Below, piece by piece: positions 8,076 through 16,563 of a stretch of DNA of 64,000 nt (positions are counted from its first letter, which is position 1; the number at the start of each line of letters is the position of its first letter). The DNA lies in NCBI RefSeq assembly GCF_014204945.1, contig NZ_JACHMN010000002.1, positions 186,001-250,000 of the forward strand, given 5' to 3'. The notes under the pieces are model-generated. The model ran no database searches. It was given only the letters and a program-made list of their open reading frames with translations, and was not told the DNA's origin. Source of the DNA: Allocatelliglobosispora scoriae. GTDB taxonomy: Bacteria > Actinomycetota > Actinomycetes > Mycobacteriales > Micromonosporaceae. Both the position numbers and the translations under genes were made by a program.

Positions 8076-9107
8076 ATGAGTGGAGGTATCGCACCGGTGG
8101 GGGTCAGTCTCAAGGCCATCGCCCATCGCGCGGGTGTGTCGCTGGCGACGGTTTCCAACGTCATCAACGGCTACCGGCCGGTCGGTGAGGCCACCCGGCA
8201 ACGGGTCCAGCAGGCGATCGACGAGTTGGGCTACACACCCAACCTCAGTGCCCGCCACCTGCGCCGGGGACGTACGGGCATCATCGCCCTCGCCATACCC
8301 GAGCTCAACAACCCCTACTTCGCGGAGCTGGCGGGCGCGGCGATCCGGGAGGCGACCCGGCACGGCTACACGCTGCTGCTGGACTACACCGACGGCGACC
8401 GCAACAAGGAGCTGCTCGTCAGCGACGGGTTCCGCGACCAGATCATCGACGGGCTGATCCTCAGCCCGGTGCAGCTCGACCGGCAGGCGGTCCTCAACCG
8501 GACCAGTTCGACACCGCTGGTGCTGGTCGGGGAGAGCGTCTACGGGGTGCCCTACGACCACATCGCGATCGACAACCTCGCCGCGAGTCATATGGCGGTG
8601 CAGCACCTGGTGGCTCTGGGGCGTACCCGGATAGCCTTTGTCGGAGCGCATCCCGACGCCAACCGCGAGCCCGCCCACCTGCGGTTGCGGGGCTACCGAG
8701 AGGCTCTGGCCGCGGCCGGGCTCGCCTTCGACGAGTCGCTGGTGGCGACGACCCCGCACTTCGGCCGGGGTGACGGCGCCGACGGGATGGAGCGGCTGCT
8801 CGCGCTGCCGCAGCCACCGGATGCGATCTTCGCCTACAACGACCTGATCGCGTTCGGGGCGATGCGCACGCTCAGCGTGCGCGGGCTGCGCGTCCCCGAG
8901 GACGTCGCGGTCGTCGGCTTCGACGACGTGGAGGAGGGCCGGTTCAGCAACCCGACCCTGACCACGATCTCGCCGGACAAGGAGACGATCGGGCGGCTCG
9001 CCGTCGATTCCCTGATCGCCAGGGTGGAGGGGCGGCTGACGGATCCGCCCCGCGAGGTCCAGCCGCCGTTCGTGCTGGTCCCTCGCGAGAGCACCCTGGG
9101 CCGGTAG
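8076..9107 (+). CDS. LacI-family transcriptional regulator
   Basis: A 343-residue regulator. The N-terminal LacI helix-turn-helix and hinge read VSLKAIAHRAGVSLATVSNVINGYRPVGEATRQRV ... GYTPNLSARHLRRGRTG; the rest is a periplasmic-binding-like effector domain (IIALAIPELNNPYFAELAGAAI, DGLILSPVQLDRQAV, DDVEEGRFSNPTLTTISPD). It lies 32 bases after permease 2 on the same strand, so it is probably the last gene of the transporter operon and its autogenous sugar-responsive repressor. The TATAACGTTATA palindrome at 3231 is the best operator candidate. The ATG at 8076 has only a weak ribosome-binding site. Confidence 0.93.
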   Translation: MSGGIAPVGVSLKAIAHRAGVSLATVSNVINGYRPVGEATRQRVQQAIDELGYTPNLSARHLRRGRTGIIALAIPELNNPYFAELAGAAIREATRHGYTLLLDYTDGDRNKELLVSDGFRDQIIDGLILSPVQLDRQAVLNRTSSTPLVLVGESVYGVPYDHIAIDNLAASHMAVQHLVALGRTRIAFVGAHPDANREPAHLRLRGYREALAAAGLAFDESLVATTPHFGRGDGADGMERLLALPQPPDAIFAYNDLIAFGAMRTLSVRGLRVPEDVAVVGFDDVEEGRFSNPTLTTISPDKETIGRLAVDSLIARVEGRLTDPPREVQPPFVLVPRESTLGR

Positions 9108-9154
9108 CGCGCCGCGGGATCCGCCCAGGGACGGATCAGGATCCCGCGGCGCGC
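9107..9154 (+). terminator. Strong terminator hairpin of the sugar ABC operon
   Basis: A perfect 16-bp stem (GCGCGCCGCGGGATCC and its complement) with a 16-base loop starts at the last base of the LacI stop codon. No T-tract follows, which is usual in high-GC actinobacteria. It may also serve the small minus-strand gene that ends at 9188. Confidence 0.8.
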
Positions 9155-9187
9155 GACCACCTCGTCAGGGCGCGCCATCGTCGTGCG

Positions 9188-9385
9188 TCACTTCGAAGGC
9201 TGCGGCACCGCGCAGTTGACCTTCGGGTTCACACCGACGTAGTTGAGCGGGCCGACGACGATGGTGAGGATCGTGTTGCCGGCCTTGGCGCAGTTGGTGC
9301 TCTCGCCGCTGAAATAACCACGCTGGGCGGCGGCGAAGATCCCGATGATGAGCCAGACGGCGACGATGACGGCACTAACGCGCAT
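9188..9385 (-). CDS. Small membrane or secreted hypothetical protein
   Basis: A 65-residue protein with one N-terminal hydrophobic segment (VSAVIVAVWLIIGIFAAAQ) followed by a short extracytoplasmic part with two Cys (STNCAKAG, KVNCAVPQ) and the motif TILTIVVGPLNYVGVNPKVNC. Short proteins of this kind are common in actinobacteria and have no assigned function. AGGAG stands 7 bases before the ATG. It sits alone between the operon terminator and a divergently oriented neighbourhood. Confidence 0.75.
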   Translation of the reverse strand: MRVSAVIVAVWLIIGIFAAAQRGYFSGESTNCAKAGNTILTIVVGPLNYVGVNPKVNCAVPQPSK

Positions 9386-9459
9386 GGTGTTCTCCTGGGG
9401 GTGCGGCCTGTTGTGTCACCCTCCGCATACCCACTCGGCGGCGCTCCCAATCGGGTGCG

Positions 9460-10044
9460 CTAGCGCACTACACGAAAGCGCAGGTGGGTGGCGTTCGGGG
9501 TCTCCACGACCCGGATCTGCTTCAGCTCGATCGGGCCGACCCCCAGGTGCTCGAGCAGCCGGGTGCCGCCGCCGAGCAGGATCGGCACGAGGTGGATCTG
9601 CAGCTCGTCGAGCATCCCGGCCTTGATCGCCTGCTGCGCCACGGAGCCGCCGTGCAGGCCCACCCAGCGCTCGCCCGCAGCGGCTTTCGCCTGCTCCAGG
9701 GCGCTGACGAAGCCGTCGGTGACGAAGGTGAAGACGTCCGGTGCGACCACGGTGCCGGGGTCGGGTGCCCGGTGGGTGACGACGAAGCACGGGACCTTCC
9801 CGACCGGGCCGCCGCGGCCCCAGCCCTGGGCGCCCTCCGAGCGGTCGTAGGAGTCGCGGCCCATCAGGATCGCGCCGCAGGCGGTGAAGGCCTCGCCGAG
9901 CACCTCGTCGTCGGCGGGGGTGCTGTGGCGCAGCCAGTCGTGCAGGCGCCGGCCGTCCTCACCCATGGAGAGACCGACCCGCGGGTTGGGTCCGGTGAAG
10001 AACCCGTCGAGGGACATCGAGATGCTGGAGATGACGAGCGCCAT
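9460..10044 (-). CDS. Dihydrofolate reductase-like protein (RibD C-terminal family)
   Basis: A 194-residue protein of the RibD_C/DHFR-like fold: MALVISSISMSLDGFFTGPN at the N-terminus, AILMGRDSYDRS, VVTHRAP, GLHGGSVAQQAIKAGMLDELQIHLVPILLGGGTRLLEHLG and ELKQIRVVETPNATHLRFRVVR. Family members bind NAD(P)H and reduce small heterocyclic substrates, but most stand-alone actinobacterial copies have no known substrate. The ATG at 10044 follows GAGGAAC. Divergent from the AraC-type gene at 10154, which could share the 109-bp promoter region. Confidence 0.88.
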   Translation of the reverse strand: MALVISSISMSLDGFFTGPNPRVGLSMGEDGRRLHDWLRHSTPADDEVLGEAFTACGAILMGRDSYDRSEGAQGWGRGGPVGKVPCFVVTHRAPDPGTVVAPDVFTFVTDGFVSALEQAKAAAGERWVGLHGGSVAQQAIKAGMLDELQIHLVPILLGGGTRLLEHLGVGPIELKQIRVVETPNATHLRFRVVR

Positions 10045-10153
10045 GGAGTTCCTCTCGGCTGTGCGGAGTCCATCGTGGACCGACCGCGGCAACCCTCCCA
10101 CTATCGCCCATCTCCGGCCGAATCGCCCAACGTGAAACGGTGGTAGGACACGA

Positions 10154-11116
10154 GTGGCACTCCCGGCGCAGCACCGTCCGGCCGATTCTGTGGGCATGCC
10201 GCTGCCGCTGCACCGCCTCGCCGTGCCCGATCCGCAGTCGATGCCCTTCGCCGCCGGGACCTTCGACTCGATCGGTCCGCTGTCGCGGGCGAGCTTCCCG
10301 CACCGGCACACCTTCTACGAGATCGTCTTCGTCACCGGCGGCACGGGCGAGCACGTCGTGGACCTCGCCGCCCACCCGCTGCGCCCGCCGCACCTCTGCG
10401 TCATCGTGCCGGGTCAGGTGCACTACTGGCATGAGGTGTCCGACCTGGACGGTGCGGTCGTCCTGCTCACCGACGAGTTCCTCGCCGAGCGCCCGCGCGA
10501 CCGTGAGCTGCTGCACGCACTCGGCGAGCAGCCCTGGCGCACGCTCGCCCCGGGCGACGCCGGCGACATCGCGGCCGTCGTGGGCCACCTGCGCCGGGAG
10601 TACGCCGCACTCGCCCCCGGCAGCCTGGGCGTGCTCCAGGCGTACCTCCACATCCTGCTCGTGCTCGGGTGGCGACTGGGTGACGCCGCCGCTCCGGTGG
10701 CCGGGACGGGCCGAGCGGCGGCGGTGACCGCGCAGTTCACCCGGCTGCTCAACCAGCCCGGCGGCGCGCGGCGGTCGGTGCGGGAGTGCGCGGCGCGGCT
10801 GGGGATCTCGATGGGCTACCTGGGCGAGGCGGTCCGGGAGGTCGCCGGGCACACACCGGGGCAGCTGATCCGCCGGGCCCAGATCCTGGAGGCGAAGCGA
10901 CTGCTGGCGAACTCGCCGCTCACGGTGGCGCAGGTGGGTCGGGAGCTGGGCTTCGACGACCCGGCCTACTTCAGCCGCTTCTTCCGCCGGGAGACGGGCA
11001 CGACGCCAGGGGATTTCCGCCGCGGCGGGAGAGAAAGCACCACGATCACCGGATTCAGTCCATCGATCGACCCGGATGAGATCCGTAGCGTCGCAAGCAC
11101 GAGTTCGCTCACCTAA
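10154..11116 (+). CDS. AraC-family transcriptional regulator
   Basis: A 320-residue regulator with an N-terminal cupin-like sensor domain (FPHRHTFYEIVFVTGGTGEHVVD, PGQVHYWHEV) and a C-terminal double helix-turn-helix of the AraC family (VRECAARLGISMGYLGEAVREVAGHTPGQLIRRAQILEAKRLL ... TVAQVGRELGFDDPAYFSRFFRRETGTTPGDFRR). GTG at 10154 is favoured by AGGA 6 bases upstream; ATG at 10196 is an alternative. It ends 10 bases before the dioxygenase-CBM gene, so the two are probably cotranscribed and the regulator may control that enzyme. Confidence 0.9.
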   Translation: MALPAQHRPADSVGMPLPLHRLAVPDPQSMPFAAGTFDSIGPLSRASFPHRHTFYEIVFVTGGTGEHVVDLAAHPLRPPHLCVIVPGQVHYWHEVSDLDGAVVLLTDEFLAERPRDRELLHALGEQPWRTLAPGDAGDIAAVVGHLRREYAALAPGSLGVLQAYLHILLVLGWRLGDAAAPVAGTGRAAAVTAQFTRLLNQPGGARRSVRECAARLGISMGYLGEAVREVAGHTPGQLIRRAQILEAKRLLANSPLTVAQVGRELGFDDPAYFSRFFRRETGTTPGDFRRGGRESTTITGFSPSIDPDEIRSVASTSSLT

Positions 11117-11126
11117 GGAGGCCGGC

Positions 11127-11951
11127 ATGGCCGGTATCAGCCGCAAGAAGCTGCTGCAGGCAGCGATCATCGCGATCCCCGCGCCCATCCTGCTCGGCGG
11201 CCTGCCCGCGATCGCCCGCACCCCGTCCGGCCAGCCGCTGACCCCGACGCCGTTCTCCTGCGACGAGGACGACGACCTGACCCCGCCGCAGATGGAGGGC
11301 CCCTACTTCAAGCCCAACTCGCCGCTGCGGACGTCCATGCTGGACGGTCCGGGTACCCGTCTGACCCTCACCGGATACGTCTTCGGCATCAACTGCCAGC
11401 CGATCCCCGGCGCGCTGCTGGACTTCTGGCAGGCCGACAACAACGGCGCGTACGACAACGTGGGCAACAAGTTCCGCGGCCACCAGCTCACCAACACGCA
11501 GGGCGCCTTCAGCCTCACCACGATCGTGCCGGGGCTCTACCCGGGCCGGACCAGGCACATCCACGTGAAGGTGCAGGCGCCGGGGCGGCCGATCCTCACC
11601 ACCCAGCTCTACTTCCCGAACGAGCCCCGCAACAGCACCGACACCCTCTACGACCCGGCGCTGCTGATGACGGTGCAGCAGGTCGGCTCGGCGAAGCAGG
11701 CGACCTTCGACTTCGTGCTCAACGTGCCGGGGACGCCGCCGACGTCGCCTCCGCCGTCGGCCTCCCCCTCGGCGTCGGCATCGGCCTCGCCGAGTCCGAC
11801 GGCGCCGGGCGGCACCTGGCAGGCGTATGTCGCGTACGCCGTGGGTGCGCGGGTCACCTACGGCGGTGCGACATACACCTGCCAGATCGCGCACACCTCG
11901 CTGCCGGGCTGGGAGCCGCCGAACACACCCGCGCTCTGGAAGCGGGCCTGA
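11127..11951 (+). CDS. Secreted intradiol ring-cleavage dioxygenase with CBM5/12 tail
   Basis: A 274-residue exported enzyme. After a signal sequence (residues 1-30) comes an intradiol dioxygenase domain with EGPYFKPNSPLR, GALLDFWQADNNGAYD and GLYPGRTRHIHVKV. By alignment with protocatechuate 3,4-dioxygenase, the non-haem Fe(III) ligands should be Tyr109, Tyr138, His144 and His146, all present. A Ser/Pro linker leads to a C-terminal chitin-binding-type CBM5/12 (about 232-274, GTWQAYVAYAVGARVTYGGATYTC ... PALWKRA). A similar enzyme from the biomass-degrading Streptomyces SirexAA-E is known to cleave catechols, so action on lignin- or cuticle-derived aromatics at a polymer surface is likely. 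AAGGAGG precedes the ATG at 11127. Confidence 0.9.
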   Translation: MAGISRKKLLQAAIIAIPAPILLGGLPAIARTPSGQPLTPTPFSCDEDDDLTPPQMEGPYFKPNSPLRTSMLDGPGTRLTLTGYVFGINCQPIPGALLDFWQADNNGAYDNVGNKFRGHQLTNTQGAFSLTTIVPGLYPGRTRHIHVKVQAPGRPILTTQLYFPNEPRNSTDTLYDPALLMTVQQVGSAKQATFDFVLNVPGTPPTSPPPSASPSASASASPSPTAPGGTWQAYVAYAVGARVTYGGATYTCQIAHTSLPGWEPPNTPALWKRA

Positions 11952-11954
11952 CGG

Positions 11955-11985
11955 GTGAGGGGCGCAGCCGGGCTGCGCCCCTCAC
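11955..11985 (+). terminator. Terminator hairpin
   Basis: A 14-bp perfect stem (GTGAGGGGCGCAGC and complement) with a 3-base loop sits 3 bases after the dioxygenase stop codon. Confidence 0.85.
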
Positions 11986-12081
11986 TCTGGGTGATGCTCA
12001 AATCACTAAGGGTTGGCATTTCCGCCGGTCGGGGCTACGGTGAATTCTCGCCGCTGTCGTCGAAGCCTGGGGGAGGTCGCC

Positions 12082-12867
12082 GTGGACCCGTTGACCGATA
12101 TCAACATGGATGCGTTCCGCAGGCAGGTGAACGCCCTGGAGAGGGCTGAACCGGACGAAAGCGCCACGATGGTCTTCGGCCTCGCCAACGAGCTGCGCAC
12201 GGCGTACCGGCGGGCGCTCGGCGTCCGCGACCAGGACACGACGCAGCTCGTCAACCACGACCACCGGTCGACCGCCGAGGTCGCGCAGATCATCTGCGGA
12301 CACCGGTCACACGGCTCACGGGTCGAGGTGATCGTCAACTGGACCACGGCCGGCGCATACAGCGACGACGCCGATTGGATGCTGCGCCAGCACCAGGGAC
12401 TCGTCTGCGAGCTGCGGACCATGATCGCGCGTACGCACACCACCGCCGCCCGGGCCCTGCCCGCCGCCCAGATCAAGCCCCACCTGCCGCAGGAGCTCAC
12501 CGAGCGGGTCGCCTTCTGCACCCAGTGGGTCCGCTACCTCGACTCCTACCGCAGCAGCATCGACGCGTCGCGCAACCTGCTCGGGGCGGTCCTCGTCGGC
12601 CAGCACCACTGGGACATCGACCGGGTGGCCGAGATCGCCGAGACGACACCGTCGGCGATCAGCGCGGCCACGTCCGCCGCCGCGCACACCTCGCCGTCGG
12701 AGGCCGACAGCGGGATGCTGCGAGAGCTGGCGGCGATGTCGCGCGCGGTCTCCCACAACGCGACCCGGATGGTGCGGGCCCGGACCGAGGCCGCCGACCG
12801 GTGCCTCGCGGCCGGACTGTCGCCGCAGGTCATCGCGGCATACGGCGGCGAGCTCGCCTACGCATAG
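12082..12867 (+). CDS. Hypothetical helical protein
   Basis: A 261-residue soluble, mostly alpha-helical protein with no signal peptide. GTG at 12082 is chosen because GGGAGG lies 5 bases upstream; the ATG at 12013 gives an unlikely Arg/Cys-rich leader. Recognisable stretches are DAFRRQVNALERAEPDESATMVFGLANELRTAYRRALGV and IDASRNLLGAVLVGQHHWDIDRVAEIAETTPSAI. I do not recognise the family. Converges on the membrane-protein gene at 12878. Confidence 0.72.
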   Translation: MDPLTDINMDAFRRQVNALERAEPDESATMVFGLANELRTAYRRALGVRDQDTTQLVNHDHRSTAEVAQIICGHRSHGSRVEVIVNWTTAGAYSDDADWMLRQHQGLVCELRTMIARTHTTAARALPAAQIKPHLPQELTERVAFCTQWVRYLDSYRSSIDASRNLLGAVLVGQHHWDIDRVAEIAETTPSAISAATSAAAHTSPSEADSGMLRELAAMSRAVSHNATRMVRARTEAADRCLAAGLSPQVIAAYGGELAYA

Positions 12868-12877
12868 GCGGCTGCCG

Positions 12878-13522
12878 CTACCGGAACGCCGCCCGGGTGA
12901 GCAGGTAGACGCCGAGTTCGGCGAGCGCCCCGACGACGATCAGCGGCACCAGCGCACCGAGCCCGCGCAGGCGCTCGCTCCACGACCGTCCTAGCACCAC
13001 CGGCACCAGCAGCCCCAGCGTTCCCAGGATCGCCGCCTCGGCCCAGTACCCCAGCACGATCGCCAGGTAGAGCCCTTCGGCGAGGAACACCGCACCGAGC
13101 GCGCCCATCCCGAGGTGACGCACCCGCCCCCGACCGGCGCGATAGGCGAGCCCAGCGATCCCGAAGACCGGCCCGGCCACGCATGCCACCACCAGCCACA
13201 CCGCAGGTCCGCGCAGCGCGGCGGCGGACACGTCGTCGCCCAGGAAGAGCGTGGTCGACCCGTAGTAGCCGATGACCTCGCCGAACAGCGCCACCGCTCC
13301 GAAGAGCGCGGCGGCGAGCATCCCCCGCCGACCGAGCTCCCGGCCGATCGTGCCCACGGCACCGGCGGCGAACCCGATCACGCACCACACCGCACCGGAG
13401 TTGGCGAGCTGGTTGAACGCGTCCGGCAGGATGCCCTGCAGCACGAAGGTCAGCCAGCCGACGATCAGGCCGGCCGCGAGCGAGGCGGGGATGGCCAGCG
13501 CAGGCCTAGGGGGTGTCGTCAC
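12878..13522 (-). CDS. Integral membrane protein (resembles DUF6518)
   Basis: A 214-residue membrane protein with six to seven hydrophobic segments (for example LAAGLIVGWLTFVLQGILPD, VWCVIGFAAGAVGTIG, GPAVWLVVACVAGPVFGIAGLAY, LVPLIVVGALAELGVYLL) and the motif GEVIGYYGSTTLFLGDDVSAAALRGPAVW. The pattern recalls actinobacterial DUF6518 proteins of unknown function. The GTG start lies within the end of the small upstream reading frame (13506-13706), suggesting translational coupling if that frame is real. Confidence 0.82.
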   Translation of the reverse strand: MTTPPRPALAIPASLAAGLIVGWLTFVLQGILPDAFNQLANSGAVWCVIGFAAGAVGTIGRELGRRGMLAAALFGAVALFGEVIGYYGSTTLFLGDDVSAAALRGPAVWLVVACVAGPVFGIAGLAYRAGRGRVRHLGMGALGAVFLAEGLYLAIVLGYWAEAAILGTLGLLVPVVLGRSWSERLRGLGALVPLIVVGALAELGVYLLTRAAFR

Positions 13523-13706
13523 CCGCAGGATGATACATACCGCGTATGCAAGCGTCGAGGGCGGTGGCCAGCTCGTCCTGCCGCCCGACCGGCACCCGCT
13601 CCCCCTCCGGCCGCCCCAGCAGCCCGAATATCCCCGGTCCCCGCCGCTCCCGCAGCGGCAGCTCGTCGAACCGGTCGTTGAAGTCGCAGGGCAGGCATCC
13701 CGTCAC
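13506..13706 (-). CDS. Short hypothetical protein upstream of the membrane protein
   Basis: A possible 66-residue protein beginning at GTG (MTGCLPCDFNDRFDELPLRE) with a CLPC motif and a charged body, ending 17 bases inside the following membrane-protein gene. It fills an otherwise empty gap to the divergent YbaK gene. No clear ribosome-binding site and no recognised family; kept because its composition is protein-like and it is coupled to the next gene. Confidence 0.45.
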   Translation of the reverse strand: MTGCLPCDFNDRFDELPLRERRGPGIFGLLGRPEGERVPVGRQDELATALDACIRGMYHPAGDDTP

Positions 13707-13738
13707 GGAGGACGACGGTAGCGCGATACCGTGGCCGC

Positions 13739-14209
13739 ATGACAGGCCCCGCGATCACCGCACTGGACTCCGCCGGCCTCGCCTACCGGGTGGTCCGGCA
13801 CACCACGCCGGTCGCGAGCCTGGCCGAGGCCGCGGCGGCCCGCGGCGTCGAGGTCCAAGACGTCGTCAAGACCATCGTGGTACGCCGTGGCGACGCCGAC
13901 TTCCTCTTCGTCCTGGTCCCCGGCGACCGCGTGATCTCCTGGCCCAAGCTGCGCGCCCTGCTCGGGGTCAGCCGGCTCTCCATGCCGGACGCGGCGATCG
14001 CCAAGGACGCGACGGGCTACGAGCGGGGCACGATCACGCCGTTCGGCTCGACGACGGCGTGGCCGGTGATCGCCGACGAGCGCCTGGTCGGCCGGACGAT
14101 CACGCTGGGCGCGGGCGAGCACGGCATAGCGGTGGCGGTCGACGCCGACGCGACGGTGACCACGCTCGACGCGACGGTAGCCGACATCAGCGACCCCGAA
14201 GGCCCCTGA
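13739..14209 (+). CDS. YbaK/EbsC-family aminoacyl-tRNA deacylase
   Basis: A 156-residue YbaK/ProX-type editing-domain protein. Signatures: RVVRHTTPVASLAEAAAARGVEVQDVVKTIVVRRG, with the Lys that family members need for deacylation in DVVKTIVV, then FVLVPGDRVISWPKLRALLGVSRLSM, GYERGTITPFGS and ITLGAGEHGIAVAVD. Such free-standing domains hydrolyse mischarged tRNAs (for example Cys-tRNAPro). ATG at 13739. It runs into palindrome family A copy 2. Confidence 0.92.
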   Translation: MTGPAITALDSAGLAYRVVRHTTPVASLAEAAAARGVEVQDVVKTIVVRRGDADFLFVLVPGDRVISWPKLRALLGVSRLSMPDAAIAKDATGYERGTITPFGSTTAWPVIADERLVGRTITLGAGEHGIAVAVDADATVTTLDATVADISDPEGP

Positions 14210-14216
14210 AGCCCTC

Positions 14217-14300
14217 ATGATCGCCGCAACTCTTCAAGAGTTGGTCCTATCGCGGCGCGCACCCCGTTAGCGCCAACTCTTCAAGAGTTGCGGCGATCAT
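14217..14300. repeat. Palindrome family A, compound copy 2
   Basis: Two copies of the 17-bp palindrome CAACTCTTCAAGAGTTG (one inside 14217-14243, one at 14274-14290) lie inside larger complementary arms starting ATGATCGCCG and ending CGGCGATCAT. The unit separates the convergent YbaK and glycosyltransferase genes. Compared with copies 1 and 3, one base in each GGCGC-type flank differs and is compensated on the other arm. Confidence 0.8.
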
Positions 14301-14308
14301 GGGGTGGG

Positions 14309-15829
14309 TCAGGGGACGGGGAGGGGGCTGCGAGTGCCGAAGCGCTGGCAGACGTATGCGTACAGGCTCGGCGGGTCCAGCTCCGCGTAAGGCAGAGCCT
14401 GGTCGGTCCGCTCGAACCGGCGGACGTGGCGCAGGAAGAGCAGCACGATCACGAGGTGCGCGGCGAGCATCAGCCCGGACCACACCCGCACCACGTTGAG
14501 CGAGCCGAACGCCAGAGCCGCGAGGGAGCACACCATCGCGAGGGCGATGGCCTGGTAGAGGCGCTTGAGCGGCTCCCCGGCCGATCGGTTGACGGTCTTG
14601 CGCGACGCGGAGAAACGGCGGTCGCCCGCCAGCGCCGCGCCCAGGCCCGCGACCTGCGGCAGCATCGCCGAGACGACGTGGGTCTCGGAGTGCACGGGGT
14701 GGTAACGACCGCCGCTCAACGCCCGGGTGGCGACCGCGACGGCCGCGGCGAGCAGCAGCGTGACGGCGGCGTACCAGCGGAAATCGACGGTGACCGGCGA
14801 CGTGCCGGTGACGGCGAGGAGCATCAGCGCGCCGATCAGCGCGAGCCGCTGCGGCCCCTGCAGGTGCCCGGCGAGCGCCGCGACATAGTGCAGCCGCTGC
14901 ACCGGACGCAGGCCGCGCAGCCGGAAGGGCGAGTCGGCGCTGCGCAGCAGGATGTGCAGGTTGCCCGCGGCCCAGCGGCGGCGCTGGCGGTGGAATTCGC
15001 GCAGGTTGCCCGCCTCCAGGCCGAAGGAGTATGCCCGCGGCAGGAACGCGGTCCGCCACCCGCGCGCGTGCAGCCGCATCGTCGTGTGGATGTCCTCGGT
15101 GACCGAGCCGGTGGCGAACCCGCCGATCGCCACGACCGCCTGGCGCCGCAGCACCCCGCCGGACCCGATCCAGAAGGCGCTGTTGTCGGCGTTCTTCGCC
15201 GGTTCCAGGCAGTAGTAGAAGATGTCCTGCTCGCCGATCGGCTCGTCGCGGCGGTAGGCGAGCGACTCGGTGTTGTAGAACCCCTGCGGCGTCTGGACCA
15301 GCGCCATCAGCGGGTCGGCGAAGGCGGGCGTCAGCCGCTCCAGGATCTCCGGCACCGGGATCTGGTCCGCGTCCAAAATCAAGATCAGGTCAGCGTCCGT
15401 GCCGGGCAGGGCCGCGTTGAGGTTTCCGGCCTTCGCGTGCTCGCTCCCACTTCGCCGGTGGTACGCCGCGCCAAGGCGATCGGCCATCGCCGCCACCTCG
15501 TCGCGGCCCCCGTCGTCGAGCACGTGCACGATGCCGACCCCGCGCACGCCCAGGGCACCGAGGACCGTGGGCTCCAGCACGTCGAGGGGTTCGTTGAGGG
15601 TCGGGATGAAGACGTCGACCGTCCCGGTGAACCCGCCGGCCGTCGGTGGCAGCACCGTCGGCCGGGCGAGCACCGCGAGCACCATGGCCGAGAGCGCGGC
15701 GCCGAGCAGGTCGACGAGGAGCACGGCGACACCGGCGGCGGAGGTCGGGTCGGCGACGGCGATCCGCCACCCCGCGTAGGCCGCGAACAGGGCCAGCACG
15801 AACCAGGCACCCCATCGCCGAGCGTTCAT
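14309..15829 (-). CDS. Family 2 glycosyltransferase, cellulose-synthase-like membrane protein
   Basis: A 506-residue processive-type GT2 enzyme. Two N-terminal helices precede the catalytic domain: VDVFIPTLNEPLDVL, DLILILDADQIP (DxD), GSVTEDIHTTMRL (TED) and HRQRRRWAAGN (the Q/RxxRW acceptor motif). Four or more C-terminal helices follow. These motifs are those of BcsA-like synthases making beta-linked glycans from UDP-sugars at the membrane; product unknown. No PilZ domain is visible. Start ATG at 15829 with GGAGG upstream. No partner gene for export is adjacent. Confidence 0.9.
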   Translation of the reverse strand: MNARRWGAWFVLALFAAYAGWRIAVADPTSAAGVAVLLVDLLGAALSAMVLAVLARPTVLPPTAGGFTGTVDVFIPTLNEPLDVLEPTVLGALGVRGVGIVHVLDDGGRDEVAAMADRLGAAYHRRSGSEHAKAGNLNAALPGTDADLILILDADQIPVPEILERLTPAFADPLMALVQTPQGFYNTESLAYRRDEPIGEQDIFYYCLEPAKNADNSAFWIGSGGVLRRQAVVAIGGFATGSVTEDIHTTMRLHARGWRTAFLPRAYSFGLEAGNLREFHRQRRRWAAGNLHILLRSADSPFRLRGLRPVQRLHYVAALAGHLQGPQRLALIGALMLLAVTGTSPVTVDFRWYAAVTLLLAAAVAVATRALSGGRYHPVHSETHVVSAMLPQVAGLGAALAGDRRFSASRKTVNRSAGEPLKRLYQAIALAMVCSLAALAFGSLNVVRVWSGLMLAAHLVIVLLFLRHVRRFERTDQALPYAELDPPSLYAYVCQRFGTRSPLPVP

Positions 15830-16019
15830 CGTCGCGCCACCTCCGCATCGCCGGTCGTGGCCGGGGCGCCGCAAAATTAACAGTTCGACAAGTGTCGCTG
15901 GCCAGGCGTCCTACATGGAGGGACGTGGGAGCGCGACCTATTTCGGCGGCTGGATTGCTCCGGCACCGACCTGGGTATGCACGGAACTCTTCCTGCCTCG
16001 CCCACTGAAGGGGGCCGTC

Positions 16020-16529
16020 ATGCATCTGCCGGTGAACCATCCGCTCAACCCGCTCTACCGGGTCCTCGCCGGGGCGTCGGGGGCCTTCCTCCTGCTCTTC
16101 GGCGTCCTGTCCATCGGCACCATCAGCAACGACGGGCTCTTCGCCCGCTCGGACGCGACCGCGCTCGGGCTGCAGACCAACCTCGCGATGGGCATCCTGT
16201 CGATCGCGGTCGGGATCGTCGCCCTGGCCTCAGCGGTGACCGGCGGCAACACCCACCACTTCGCCGCGCTCTGGCTCGGCGGGGCCATGTCGGTGCTGGG
16301 CATGCTGATGCTGGCGGTGCAGCGTACCGACGCCAACGTGCTCAACGCGAGCGTCTGGACCTGCCTGGTCTGGATGGTCCTCGGCATGGTGCTGGTCGCG
16401 GCGGGCCTCTACGGCAAGTCCGGCTCGCCGCAGCGCGCGGAGGCCGAGGAGCGCATCCGCCACCGCCCCACCGGCGCCGTCCCCACGGACGGCGACGTGG
16501 CCCTGGCCCGCATCGACCCCACGTCGTAA
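16020..16529 (+). CDS. DUF4383-family membrane protein
   Basis: A 169-residue protein with four hydrophobic helices and the DUF4383 opening MHLPVNHPLNPLYRVLAGASGAFLLLFGVLSI, followed by LGLQTNLAMGILSIAVGIVALAS, LGGAMSVLGMLMLAVQ and VWMVLGMVLVAAGLYGK, then a charged cytoplasmic tail. Function unknown in the family. ATG at 16020 follows AAGGGGG. Confidence 0.9.
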   Translation: MHLPVNHPLNPLYRVLAGASGAFLLLFGVLSIGTISNDGLFARSDATALGLQTNLAMGILSIAVGIVALASAVTGGNTHHFAALWLGGAMSVLGMLMLAVQRTDANVLNASVWTCLVWMVLGMVLVAAGLYGKSGSPQRAEAEERIRHRPTGAVPTDGDVALARIDPTS

Positions 16530-16563
16530 CGCACCCCTCCCGCGTGCCGCTGCTCGCGGTATC

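Noticed and set aside
14288-15880. A 530-codon plus-strand frame
   Set aside because: It is antisense to the glycosyltransferase, which carries all the GT2 motifs, and has low-complexity composition.
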